From: Trochalopteron elliotii
Lineage: Eukaryota; Chordata; Aves; Passeriformes; Leiothrichidae
Assembly (NCBI GenBank): GCA_024734555.1
Contig: JANPWX010000072.1
Coordinates: 4,725,597 to 4,789,596 of the forward strand
DNA: 64,000 nt
Direction: 5' to 3'
In this document: in pieces, positions 38,926 to 52,181 of the stretch
How positions within the stretch are numbered: the stretch's first letter is position 1
Layout of the letters: the number at the start of each line of letters is the position of its first letter
Notes under the pieces: generated by a model
Told to the model about the DNA's origin: nothing
The model's database searches: none
Seen by the model: only the letters and a program-made list of their open reading frames with translations
Translations under genes and position numbers: made by a program

Positions 38926-41900
38926 CGGAATGCAGGGCAATCCTCCTTCCTGCTTAGTTAGGCCTGGGATGCTGGGTATTTCTCCAGCCCCAAGTGGTGA
39001 TGCTCAGTGGGGGTGGTTCACTCTTTATGTGGAGCTCACAGCAAGGCTGGGTGCAAGTTCTCAGTGTAGACACAGACAGACCCCCACAGTTCCCAAACCC
39101 TTCACAAACTCCCCTCAAGTGCCCCGTCCCTCACAGTGCTACAGTCAACTTTCGACCACTTCCCACTCAGATACTTATTAAGACCATGAATTTTTCATGT
39201 CACATTCAGCACTTTAACATGTTCAATTCAGCTACTTTCTGCTCAGACCAGGGCCCTGGCACTTGCACATACTTCAAGAGGAATGGTACAGATTAATAAA
39301 TTGATAAAAATATATCACAGGCAGTCATAATCCAAATTTATTTGTTTAAAGGGCAAAGTATCAACCACATCACAGTCCTGCACACTCTCCTATTTATCCT
39401 TCCACACACCACTTCACCATGCCCATGGCCTGGCAAGGACTCCTGGAAAAGCTGACACATCCCAATGGATATTATCCCTTCTTAAGATATAGGATGTCTT
39501 GAATTCATCACAACTATATCACACATGTTCCAGGAAGAGCCCTTTTTGGTCTTAGGTTTACTAATCAAACAGAAACTTCCCCAATCATTATCCTACAGAC
39601 TCAGCCCAGGGAATATACACTGAGTGGCAATAGAAAGCATAAAACATATCAAAATCTTGTGAACATAGACTGAAAATATGAAAGTAATGCCTAGCTGACT
39701 TGATTCTGCAAACAAGAAATGGAAATTATCATGGATTGGGAAAAAAAAAAATTTGAACCAGAGAAGTTCCAGACAGAGAGAAAACTCTTGGTAAGGATAG
39801 GCATTTCTACACCTCCATAGGCATGTTGATCTTAGACAAAAGAAAAAAAATAGAAAGAAAGAAAAAAGAAAGAATGTGAATTAGAGAAATATATCCATAA
39901 TATTTTGAATATAAGGTTCAGACTCATGATTCCACCAGAAGCTAGCGGTATATCTGAGTCTGAGTTCAGTTTTTTGTCTACAACCTCTATAGACTATTCT
40001 TTGGCGAAGGAATGCCCCATTCAAATATTAAAGATTAAGAGGTTCTACCCATGCCCTGGAGAATACAGATATCAGTTATTTTATGAGTAATTTGAAGGAT
40101 GAGGAAGTCTTCACTGCAGAAGTCAGGGTGTTCAAATAAATGTGCTACAGTCACCATACTCTGTTGAAGTGAAATATATTGACAGAAATGCTGTGGGCAA
40201 ATTTAGAACCCCAAATGGTCACCCATAAAAACTGCTTGTGTTCATGTTCAAGCTATTGGCAGGCGTTAAAGTATCTCAGTAAACAAGCACTTTGTGGCTT
40301 ACTGAAAGTAATTAACATACGCACTACAAAAGTTTTCTAATGATTGAAGACACAAATTTCAAAGGCATGAATTTTCTGGAGTGGTATTAAATTAGTGCTG
40401 TAGATGAGAAGAAAGAAATGCTAGTTATATGCACAATCGCTCCTTTTGGCAAGGATTTTCTGAGATCAGAGGAAGCAAAACAATCAATCTTTAGAATCCC
40501 TTGAGAAGTGTGATCATGTAAGGCCTCAAAATTTTCTCTGGTACAATTATCACTGAAAGGAAAGGAGAGCTATCAAACTGTGAAACACCTTATGTTGGTC
40601 TGGCAAAATTGCTCTAATAAATGTTAATCAGAAATTGTAATGAAATTCTGCACAGCACTGCCTAATTTTATTGCAAAGCATTGATGTAGGCATCAGTTCA
40701 GCTACTGGCCAGTCAAAGACTATGAAGTGATGACAATCCATGCTAATAATAACACAGAGATCTTAAAAGGCACCGTGGTTTTAATACAAATGAGAGAAGA
40801 ATATTATACTTGCCTACAGCATGTTTTTCAGTGGATTCTCTCATGATGTATATGTTCTCCTCTCCTTCAGATGTTTCCTGACACCTGACCATAATGAATG
40901 TGCCCAACAGACAGTCTCTTTAAGCTACAAAAAACCTAAACTTAGTTGGGGCTTAGGTTGTAGTTTTGGTCCAAAATTACTTGTGACTGCTTAGATTAAT
41001 GTATTCTTTTGGCATCATTATACTTTTTCCTTTTCTTCCTTCCCATTCCCTCCTATGTAATAGGCAGTTTTCTGATTGTGTTTTGGAAGAACCTCTGTAC
41101 CCAGTTACCAATCTAAACAAATGAACCCTGATCAGCTACTATCTGTTCTCTGTTTTGTGGGACATCATGTGTAGCAATATCACTTTGGTATTTTATAATG
41201 AAATTTGGTAGATAAAGTTTTCCCAGCTCCACTGGGAATTCAGAATTTGGAGTGGCTGAATCCAGCATGTATTCCAAGCAAGACTGTGCACACATACTTA
41301 CAGAGAGGATTTATGTACTACATACAAGGCTGGACACAAAAAAGCAGCACAGACAGACACACAGCACACACACAAACACAAATAGCACCAGCAGCCTCAT
41401 CCTGCCCCCCTCTCTGGATGAGCAGGAGGAAGGTCTCAGTAGATTAAAGACTGACTGTGTGTGACTGAATTCAAATTTTACAATTAGATTTTAACTTTTA
41501 GTTTCGCTCATTCATGGTTGCATCATCATAACAAGATGGCTTGGCTTTGATGTCTGCTTTAGACAGAGTGAGGAGACAAGGGCTGTGGAGGGGCTTTTGT
41601 TTCTTTATGTACATGACATTGCAGAGATCAGATAGAGAAGTCAAACTATTGTGCAGGTTTTGGTTCTCACTAAACAAAGGAGGAGGAGGAACAGCCTTTT
41701 CATGTTAAGTCTGCATGAACAATTCTATCACTGGGAGCTAAGTAATGGCATAGAGTAATGACTGAACAAACTCCGCAATAAACCTGATATTTATAAAGCA
41801 ATTTTTAATATAATATATTTCCCATTATAAATTTAAACAGAAATGTCAGGTGAGATTTAGAAAGAATCTGCTTAGCAATGGGTTCATACATCAATTTCTC

Positions 41901-43744
41901 GATGTAATACTGGTCTGAAGTGACTTTTTGTTAGCTTATTTTATTCTTTAGAAAAGGGAGAAAAAATAATCACACAGTGTACTGTACAAAAAGTCTTCAT
42001 ATCAGGTTATCTGGCAATATCTCAGACTTCTTCCTTGCAGTATTTTATTTTCTCTGAGCAGCCTTGAATGCTCAGAACACTGAGTAGAAGAGATTTGCTT
42101 AGAACCTAGAAGCTACTAAAACCATAATAGTTAAATTCCTGCTTACTATCTGAATGAGACAGTAGGGATTGTCTTTTGGGAATGACAGGATGCAGGAGGA
42201 ACTGACAGAGGACAAATAGCCTCATTTCAGTTTCTAAAATGCTGAGGGTATAATATTCTGTTCCTGGTGGATAGTTGGCTTTATTGCAAAAATACATTGT
42301 TTAAATTTTCAGTCTAGCAGAGAGATGTTTTAAAATGGAATGGGCTTCCAATTTCCACACATTCATTATAAAACCCTATTGAAATCTGAAATCTAGACTA
42401 TTTCCTGACAATAGGTGCAGCATCTAAAAGGTGTTTGCAGAGCTCAGAAAAAATCCAACATAAGCCACTCCTAACTGTAGTTTGTTATAGGAGAGTGAAC
42501 ACTATGAGAACAGCAACATCAAAGCACTTGGTCAAAACACATAGGGCAAGAAAAAAAAAGCCTGAAGGGAAAATGCAGTTTTCTGTCTTGCATATGACCT
42601 GAATACTAATTTTTTACAGGAAAAATCAGGAGGCTATTTACAAACCACAGAATTGTTTTGAAGTGGTTAGTCAGAAAGAACACTTCCTCTCCTGTACTTG
42701 TCCCACTCGACCATGAGGCACAGCCACCTCTTCCACTTTCCAGCTTCCATGAGGCTAGGATGCATTTGGGGTCTACTATAATGAAGATTCCAGCCTGAAA
42801 CTTGTTGATTTCTTGGTCTTGGTTGTGCTCAGGGACCAGGAAGCATTTAACGCAGTTCAGCTCTCAATCATCCAGAATTTTTCAGTACTTCAGGACAAAT
42901 GAACATTTAGTGACATTAAGTAAAAAGGGCAGATGACAGAAGAACCCAGAAAACACCTGCATTTGTGAAGCTATTTAACTGGTTATGTTTCCAGACTGTA
43001 TCCAACTGTACTTTTAAAGCAAGCCAAGGTTAAAGAGCAATTTTGCAGCTAGAAGGACAAACTGTGAGCTATTTCTGTAGCTTTTCAGAAAAGAAAACAG
43101 TCTGAGAGCTTGAGACCTTAAGGAAAGGCAGTCAAAGCATTTGACATCTTGTTTATCCTACCAGATGATCTTTAACATTTTCTGTCTTTACTGCCAAAAC
43201 CTACCCAATATAAGTGATGTAAAGAACTGACAGAAATATACTGCTTCCCCCCACCTATTATTATTAAAAAAACAAAGCTCTTTACAGAGGTTTACAATAT
43301 CTGGCTGGGGAAAAATTTTCGCTTAAGACGAATGCAACTGAAGTTAGCACACGTCAATGTTACTTTGTATTCTTCCATACTCTAAACCCAGAGCTCAAAA
43401 TTGTTAACAGCACAAAAAATGAACTGAAGAGGGCAGTCCAGTCTCAATCTTCATAGCTTCCAATGTCACCAGTTCAGCAGTTCAGAACACCAAAGGAGAA
43501 AAGAAGAGGGAATGTTATTCCTCTCTTTACCTTTTTTTTTTTTTACAGTTGAAATAAAAATGTAGTGACTCAAATAATAAAATGAGAAAAAAGTTTGTAT
43601 GTATGACCAGCCCAGTGATCATTTCAGAGCATATATGGGCAACTGGCTTCTAGTCCTTGATCCAGTGGATGACTTTATATTTCATTACAAAATATCTATG
43701 TGGCTATGATGTGCTGCTGCTGAGGACTTACAGAACTCTGTCTC

Positions 43745-43749
<5 letters not shown>
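38926..43749. other. AT-rich DNA, nothing recognised
   Basis: It includes A/AAAG-rich spots (39838-39875) and a CA-rich patch (41342-41383). No coding or RNA gene could be supported. Confidence 0.42.
39838..39875. repeat. A-rich / GAAA microsatellite-like patch
   Basis: About 38 bp of A-runs with GAAA steps. Confidence 0.85.

Positions 43750-43799
<50 letters not shown>
43750..43799. repeat. Poly(A) run, 50 bases
   Basis: An uninterrupted run of 50 A, preceded by ACTCTGTCTCAAATT. No transposon or processed gene is recognisable immediately upstream, and no flanking duplication is obvious. Confidence 0.97.
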
Positions 43800-43802
<3 letters not shown>

Positions 43803-46509
43803 AAAACTACGTCTTCAGTAACCAAGCTGAGTTCTTTCAAAAGCAGAATATTGCAGACTGACAGCTACCACCCTCAGACTGGTTTTCACGAAGGTGGGAG
43901 GCTTAGGCACTCTCTCTGAACCAATTGTCTTGTGTTGAGTCACCTGTATGAATTAACGGGATGAATCCCAGAGGGGAATTGGCATTCCTCCAGTTCCGCA
44001 CAGCCCACACAGGAGTGATCCTGCACATGCCTGCCAACAAACCTTTAGAGACAGTGAGGAAGATTCACTTGTTTTATTTGAACACCTACTAAGGCAGGCA
44101 GGAATACAAATCCTCCTAGTGAACTCATACTTCCCTTCACTTCCAGAAACATACACTTAGAACCTGTCATCTAGTGCTTGTTTCCTGAACTTGAGAGAAA
44201 GAGATTTCACTGACGTGATCTTAAGTATCTCTGATGGATTTGCTCCAAGGTAGCTTTATTTAGGAATAATTCACTGGAATAGGGCACTCACTCACGTCTT
44301 ACAATCTTCCTGATGTACTTTGTTCAAGTAGAGGCTTGTCTGTGTAAGCTATTTTAATTAACGCTTTAAGATAAGCCTTCACCATCTGCTCTCCTTTATA
44401 ATTACCAATGTAAAGGGAATCTCATTCTCAGTAGTATCATTAAAATGCAAGATAATAAAGAAAATACATAAATGCATGCCATTCTATTCATTCCAAGGGC
44501 ACTAATTTGCTGTGTTCCTTTTTACTGGTTTTGTCTCATCTAGGACTCAAAGGACAGAGCAGCACTTAATGGTGCCCAAATATTTCCTTGACTGAGCCCT
44601 TGGGACTGCCTTTGAAATAATGTATGACTCACATGAGCTTCTGAATCACAGAAGAGAAATTTGTATTGTACCAATGTCATTCTAGACCAATGAAACTTTG
44701 CTTTAAAGAAATTTCATGGAATTTTTCTTGATTTAATTCCCCAGCTTTATCTGTTATGAGGAGAAAGGGTATTCATCAAGAACACAAAAGTAAAAACAGG
44801 AATCATACTGGTGAAAGTTGCAAAAAATTAATGAGAGAAGTAAATAAGTTTTTTTAAGTATTGTAGCACCTAAAATTGTAATTTCCATTCTCCAGGTACC
44901 TGGAACCCCCTCTAGTTATGGTTTCATGTGTCCTGCAATGACCCCCCAATGTGCAGAGCAATCTAACCACACTTTCCATCAGCATGGCCAGCAGGGAGAA
45001 TGCTCAGAAGTGTCCCACTGCCTCCTGCAGTACCAGCCAGCCATAAACACTTGTTACCAGCTGTACACCAAGGACAAAGCTGAGACAACAGCCAACAAAC
45101 CACTGGAACTGAGGGGAAAGAGCCCTCTCAGCAGCACTGACCAAGGAGATTTTGTGTCATAAACAAGAAAACTCTTAGCAGTTAATTTCCAGTATATTTG
45201 GGAAGAGTTTATCTTTTGAACTGTCTTTACTGAAAAAGACAAGTGCATGAAAGAAGGGATCCTACCATCAATTTCTTCTGCTAATGGAAGAGAGGATTCT
45301 GTGTATATGGTGGTCTCTTGGCTCCCCAAAGGCCCTCTAGAAGACCCTTTCCCTGACTCCTACACCCAAAGAAACCATCTATATAGTTCTTCTATTGTTC
45401 AAGTACAGAGACAGATAAGGTTCCTTTGCAGAAAGGGCATCAGTCATATTTTGAATGAAAATAGTTATACTTGGTATTGAATTACTAGTACTATTTTTAG
45501 TTGTAAACAAAGAAGATGTCACTCTATAAATTATTCAACAGCTGTCAGATAGAAAAGTAAGACTCACAGAGATTTCAACTTGCCCAGAACTGGAGTCTGG
45601 TTTGTTCCCAACTGCAGATTTTTTCCCAAAGAAAAAGCAATGTTTTTGAAATTAATTCAGACACAAAATTATTCAAACAACATATTAATCTTAGATTTAT
45701 AGCTCATAATTTCATCAGTTTCTTCATTACTTCAGCATTTCATTTTTAGCTTTACTTTTTTTCTGCAGTTCTTGATAGTTAATACTGAATAGTCTTAATT
45801 CATAAATGTCTAGTATCTGGACTTATGGAAAGATTTCAGCTTCTTTCCATATTTCCGTCAGAGTTGATCATTCCTGATATAAGCACATTCCATTAATCAA
45901 ACTAAAAATGAGACCTATCAAATGTCAGTAATAACTTAGATATGATCTGTTATCTCTTTAGTCACAGCAAGTGATTTCTAGTCTGTTGCTCAATATTTAT
46001 TTGTATTTTTTCATTTCAGTGTGCTAAGGTAAGTAACAAAATATATGAAGTCATTCTAAATTTCCTTGCAACACTGAAAGATAAGAGATGAATACCACTT
46101 CTGATTTTCTTTTAACTTGAGAATCTCCTTCATATCAAACATGTTGAAGTTACATGAAACTTTACTTTGAATTTCTTCCGCTCACAGAAGCTCGGGGACA
46201 AGATGATTTTCAGAGGAGAGGTGCCCTCCAAATGTCTGAATTCACTGTTTATATAAGTGAAATCTTTCTGATGTGATGCTCAAGGCTATGCTGATAAAAT
46301 GCATCAACACCAGTAGGAGCAGACAGACCTCAAATCTTGCTCCTGCCCACACAGCTGCCTTGATAGAAACTAGTTCCCATCCAGGAGTGGTATCTTCATA
46401 TAGCTTAAAATTATCTAAAAAGAGCTCAGAACCACCACCTTGCTCTCACTGGTACAAAGTCTCTTTCTTATTGCTCTCCTGCTCCACCTGATGGTAACAT
46501 TAATTTGGA
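43800..46509. other. AT-rich DNA, nothing recognised
   Basis: Frames of up to 91 codons exist near 44.9-45.5 kb on both strands but overlap each other and show no family feature. Confidence 0.42.
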
Positions 46510-46700
46510 AATTCATAAAATAATACGTGTTGGAAGGGATGTCTGGAGGTTATCTATTCCCCAACTACCAGCCTCCTCAAGGTAGGTCAGCTTAGATCAG
46601 GTTCTCCAGGATCTTCTCCAGCTGTGTTTTGAGTGTTTTTTAAAATGGAAACTCCACATCACCTTTGAGCAACCTGTTCCAATTGTGTATCCATGTTTGA
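46510..46700 (-). mobile_element. CR1 LINE fragment, minus strand
   Basis: 'TTCATAAAATAATACGTGTT' followed by GGAAGGGATGTCTGGAGGTT, 'TAGATCAGGTTCTCCAGGAT', 'GCTGTGTTTTGAGTG' and 'GAGCAACCTGTTCCAATTGT' is an antisense CR1 3' region, diverged. Confidence 0.78.
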
Positions 46701-49700
46701 CAGATGCAGCTGAGGTACCCCATCAGTATTTTGCAGAGAAGGTGGTCCTTTGGTACAGCTCTAGTTTGTTGTAAAACGCTTGTACAGTGCTAGACATGAA
46801 TTCCAGTTTCATAAATGTGAGGCCCAATTTTTCAGACTCTGTCATGTATATCCTGTTTATTCTTTCAAGCCAAGGCAGGAACAGCACTATCTAAATAAGA
46901 GCAAAATGTTTACTCAACATCTCCGCACAGCCATTGCTTGAGCTCCTGTCCATGAATATAAACCATGCTGATATATCAGAGACAATCCTTAATCAAGGCT
47001 CCAGGACTGCATAGAGAAGGTAAAGTACAGATTTTTATTTTTTGGAGTCAGTGAAACTGTGCTATTGAAAGGATTGTACATGATGAAAGTAAAACAAGGA
47101 TCTGAAGAATTTCTAAAAACCTTCCTCATTGTGAATCAGCACAGAGAATTTGCTGGCATCTTTTTATTTTTCAGGTTTTATACTAGCTCTTACAGGATGT
47201 GATTTTAGAAGCAATTGGACATTTTTGCAGTGGGTTTTTCCCTGCAGTTTTTTTGATAAAACTTCTTGTTTTTCTGAGAGTACACAAACATTTTGAAGAT
47301 AACACAGGGATGCTGTATACTCATATCATTAATGCCACTAAATGATGCATTCCATACTTTGAAGTTTACAAAAGGGAAGCTGGGATTTAAATGCCCACCC
47401 TAGAAATATAAGATATCATAGCTACATACTTGTGCTTCCTGTACATTGCATGAGGATGATCAGACACTTTACAGAACAGCCTCAAATCCAGCATGTTTAC
47501 CAAGAAACTAGTGTCAGTAACAGAATGAACAGCCTGTTTTTCTTCATGAACAGCATAAGGCACCTGAGTGGTTGCATAAGAACAATGCATTTTTTTTCAA
47601 TTCCAGAGGGTTCACTGAAAGTACCAGCACTGCTCCTAAACATGTCTTCTGTAGCTGCAGATAGAGAATTGATTCAGTGTCTCTGAAACAAGCAAGGCTG
47701 AAGGCCTGAAACTTCCTCCCCTAAGTTGTTTGCCAGTAGAGGGATTTTTTGATTCAGATCTCTGCTAGAGCAGAAATGCAATTATCATAGAGGTCCACCA
47801 ACTCCGGCCTATTCTTACTTCTTGTCCTCTTGGCTCCACAAGCGTGGCATTATTATCAGGTAATACATATGCACCTATGGAATTCACCTTCCCCCTGAAG
47901 CTCTAAGACTTGGATACTTTTGTGGGTGAAGCACAGGCTCAGGACAGAAGGACAGACACCAACACCACTGTCCAAGGGAAAACTGGGCACAGCTTGGGAC
48001 TTCACTGCTGTTCTTTCCAGTTTCAGCCGAGAGATATTCTAGCAAATGCAGAATTCAGTTTTAGGATGTATAGAACCTAGAAACTTCTCTGGGAGATGAC
48101 TAGCGAATTTCAAGTGTTTTCAAGTTCAGCTAGCAACTGAGCAGATGTTTTCTCATCTGTAATTTTGAACCTTGACACTCTGAGATTTATCTGTATCTGG
48201 CACTGAGGGCCTCTCCTGTATGTTCTCCTTACTACAATTACCACTGAAGTTGATGATAGCTGCCCTTTTTATATCACCAAATTCAATTCCTGCTAGCAGC
48301 CTTTTAATTAACTCTGATGTTCAGTAGACCAGTCGTCAGAGAAAGGCAAAAGGGGATCATAAAATTTCATTTTGCCCATGCTTACTCCTACTGAAAATTA
48401 TGACTCAGTGGGAGAAGAGGAGGCCGATATGTAGCACTGAATGATTCATTACAAATACTTCAGAACTCTGACAGAACTTATCGTTAAAGTTTTTATAGAT
48501 GTGTTTCCTGGAGAGAATTGCATGGTCCAGATCTTTCAGTGCAGGCAGGCTCAGTTTCACCCAAAATAAAGGTGGGCAACAGCAGCCTCAAGCAAGCCAT
48601 ATAAGCCTTTCAAATTTCTAGTTTCCTTTGAGATGATCTTGAGGAATTTTGAATTTATGTCCATTTTCCCCAGGCTTTTAGGAGTGGTAAGTAAAGACTG
48701 TATGTGTTTTGCAGATGCAACCCAAAACCAATTCCTGGGGAATTTGGTAGTGGAGTACCAGTCAAAAAAATGAAAACTTCTTGGCAACTAGGAGAAGGTA
48801 GTTCATTTTTTATCAGACTAACTTGCATAGACAGAAGAAATAGGAAAATATTAATATACAGAAACTTTGTGTATTGAGCAGAAGGCAGAGACTTTAAAGT
48901 TGAATAGAAAGTTGAGTTTTGCTCTTGCACAAACCAAAAATAAACATGTCTTACACCTGATAATTTCTTTATGACTTAAATTTTTCTGCCTGAATCTTTT
49001 AACCAAAAGAACAGTAGACCTCTCCCAGATGATTTCATGTTGTACAGTTAAAATCTGCAGCAGCTGAAACAAACGAGTGATTTAGAATCTTCATTTAAAA
49101 GGAAAAAATTTAAGTAGAAAATGACTGATCTTGCATCACAAAAAGTGTAGTTGATGTACAATCTGAATACCGACAAGCATCATCTTGTTCCAGGTGCCAT
49201 CTGCAATTTCTTTACAGATAAAAAGCTGTGGGTGAAAACCTTCTTACAAGCACCTGCTGCCAGGGAGCTCACCCAGCACAAGCTGCTCCTGCTCTGAGTC
49301 AGCTTTATTTCAACAACCACACTATTCAACAAAGTTGTCTTGAAAAAAGGGGTCACAGCAGAGGGGTCCCAGCAGTTCAATCCTCCCACTCTGCTCCATC
49401 ACAGCTGAGCGTTACCTCATCCCTGATCACCAATACTGTTCAACATGAGCTTCCTGCTGCCCAGGCATGTCTTTGGAGAAAACAGACATGTGGATAGCAT
49501 GATGTAGTTGTAGCTGAGGAACAACCTGATGGCTGAATGGTAGGACAAAGAGCTGCACCTCTGGCGTTTTACATCAGATTTGGGGTTATAAATCAGCCTA
49601 GCTCTCTGAAAGGGTCTGTAGCTGCTCCACCACAGGCCAGCAACGCCCATTAGGGTGGGTGGTATTGCTGTGGCTCCTCTCTGCAGTCTGTGGCCTTTTC

Positions 49701-49823
49701 TCAGAGCTGTGCAGGCCTTCACTCAGCTTCACCCTTTCAGAACCTCCCCCAGCCTTCCTCAGCCTGGCACCCACATGCTGCTGTTGCCCCGCCTCTGCAA
49801 ACATCCATACCCTTGTTATGGTA
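46701..49823. other. Non-coding DNA, nothing recognised
   Basis: AT-rich to 49.2 kb, then slightly GC-richer up to the LTR at 49824. No exon or repeat family was recognised. Confidence 0.4.
49818..49823. repeat. Probable target-site duplication, left copy
   Basis: ATGGTA immediately before the LTR start matches ATGGTG at 50197-50202 at five of six positions. Confidence 0.6.
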
Positions 49824-50196
49824 TGTGGAGTCCTTCAGCCACTCAATGTAATTTCTGTACACAATGGTTTGGTCGGTTCTGTCTCCCCCTCAGTGACCTT
49901 GGCCTTGTGGTTCCTTGCCCCTCGGTGTATCTCTGTTGGCTTCAGGTCAATGCCCTTACCTGCCTTTTGCCCCACCCCCAGACCCTCCACTTACGGGGAG
50001 ACAGGGGTGGGGTTCGCTCTCTCGCCTCTCGTCTCTCGCCTTCTCTCTCTTCACCTTCTCCTCCCTCCCCATCTCGGGGTGGGAGGAGGAAAATAAAATG
50101 GACTCTTGTACTTAACAAAACAGAGACTTGTTTTGTCTGTTTCCCTGCCAGCGCCTGTATCTCCCTGGACTACGATGACCACTGTAGCCACCTACA
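49824..50196 (+). mobile_element. Probable solo LTR of an endogenous retrovirus, 373 bp
   Basis: The element starts TGTGGAGTCC, ends GCCACCTACA (TG..CA) and is flanked by near-identical hexamers (ATGGTA before, ATGGTG after). Inside, a GC-rich inverted repeat around 50060-50089 (CTCCTCCC..GGGAGGAG arms) sits just before AATAAA at 50092-50097, as in a retroviral R region. A second small hairpin (ACAAAAC at 50115-50121, GTTTTGT at 50130-50136) follows. A pyrimidine-rich CTCTC segment covers about 50017-50073. No clear TATA box or internal retroviral sequence was seen. Overlapping frames of up to 205 codons (49655-50272) show no protein feature. The family is not recognised. Confidence 0.65.
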
Positions 50197-52181
50197 ATGG
50201 TGGGTTCCCATGGGAAATGTTTTCCACCAGTCCAAGAATCGCCCCTTCTTTCCCACTTTTCCTACTCCTTGACAACAGTTTCAGTTTGTGATATCGGAAA
50301 AATACTACCTGGGTGATGAATAGAACAGATCACCTCTTTTCCTGTGTTTTCCATTTCTTGGCACAGCTTGTTGTACTTCTTCTCCCGGCCAGGCTGCTGC
50401 CCCGTCCCACCCTTAATTACTATTTCAAGGGGCTGGGGTGGGCCTTGACTCTGTGAAAGCAATGCATTTATAATCTTTTAAAAATTTTTCTTTGAATAAA
50501 GACCAGCCACAGCCCTCCTGTCCTGTCAGCATTTCCAACTTGTCCAGGATGATCTGAAAAAAGTGTCTGAGCACAATTTTTGCAATGTGAGTTTTTGTGA
50601 TTGCTCCTGGCTCAGGAGCAATCGCTTCCTGGCATAAACCCCAATGATACTGTAAAATTAATTCTAGGGGGGAAAAAAAAGATTGTTGCAAATAATTTGA
50701 TAGAATACATAATTTCTCTCAGGAAAACTATGCTATACAGAAAACTCACATGCTTTCATTCACCTAACTGTAAAAAAGTTACATTTTTTAAAAAATGAGA
50801 AACATTCATTATGAATTGCTTAGGCTGTCACAGGAAAAGAAGAGATACATGTATGGAAAATGAAAAGTTTGACTATGCTTTTTTGTAGTGTTTCTATTGA
50901 AATAAAGTATGTTGTTTAGCACGTGACTAACTCTCTAATTCTTTTGGTAGGAAAAAAATGCGTAAAAATTACATACCTTATTACCATACAATGTGTCTGT
51001 GATCGTGACTTCTAAAGTTGGAATAAAAAAGAAAAGAGACCTTTCTTAATCATCACTTGGTGTTAATACAAAAGCACCATAAGGAGCAGATGAAACAAAC
51101 CATTTAAGTCAATACACACTTGTCAAGCAAGAAGCAGTATGATGGCATTACTCCAGTCTCTCAGAGGAAGGAATTTTTTTGTTCAGTGAAAGCTGATATG
51201 TCAGTGAGCCGCCCAGCACAAAAATAGGAAATGAAGCTAAGAAATGCAAAGCTCTTCCATTCCTCTCATCTTTTCTCCTTGGACCAATAAATTGCTATCT
51301 TTAATTATATGAGAAGATAGAAGAAAACAAACTTGTCAACATACTTGTCATCAGAGCTTGACAAAACTAGCAATAAGTTTTCTTTTGTTGTTAATATATA
51401 ATGACATTTTTCACAATACTATTACAGGTATCAGCTCCCTATAAACATTTCTGTCCTATTATAGCTAAGCAGTACTTAGGGGACAGAAAGCAGTTGAATG
51501 AAAACCTATCCCTTGCTAAAGGAACAAACAGCCAGTGGACTGCCAGCAAAGTCACGTAGCAGACTCTGGATGACATGCATGCCAGAGTTCCTTTGGATCT
51601 CTCCAATTTAAAGAACAATGCTCTCTTGTGTGCCAATCTGTACTTCATTACCTCATAAGGTAAAAATCAAACAAGGGCCCAATCATCTCTCAGCAGACCA
51701 GTCTAGTTGATAACTCCCTACTTCATACTTTCACTAATTCACAAATTCATTAGCTGACAAAGGAAATAACACCAAAATTCACTCTCTCAGTGTGCGTGCT
51801 GCTCTCACTTTAGCTTAGCTATACTGTTACTGCCATACATCAGGTTTAGCATGAGCTGTGTCTAAGGCCAAAACATGGGCAGGAGTCAAATAATCACCCA
51901 CACTCCACCACTTAAGTATAGGCAAAAAGTCTGGTAAGTCTCATGCTGCAGTGGGTGAGGTACTGCTACTTTTCCTGCCTCACTGTGGGTGAGGGTAGGG
52001 GAAAGCTTTGGGCACTTCCATGGGAAAGTCTAGCATCACAGTTTTATTATTAGATCACATGCTTTCAGCATGATGTTAGCACTAACTCTGGATGCATAAA
52101 AAAATAAAATACAGAAAAAAAATACAATGATCCTGAGTTTCAACCTAAGATGCAATATGCCAGTTGCAGATGGTGTACAAT
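50197..52181. other. AT-rich DNA, nothing recognised
   Basis: The first 250 bp are GC-richer. The remainder is AT-rich with no exon. No second LTR was found that could belong to the coding relic next door. Confidence 0.4.

Noticed and set aside
43730..43800. Alu-like tail (CTCTGTCTCAAA followed by poly-A)
   Set aside because: No Alu or other 7SL-derived body precedes it, and the rest of the window is avian. The resemblance is limited to a dozen bases.
49655..50272. 205-codon plus-strand frame
   Set aside because: It overlaps the candidate solo LTR and unique flank in several frames at once. No protein feature is present.
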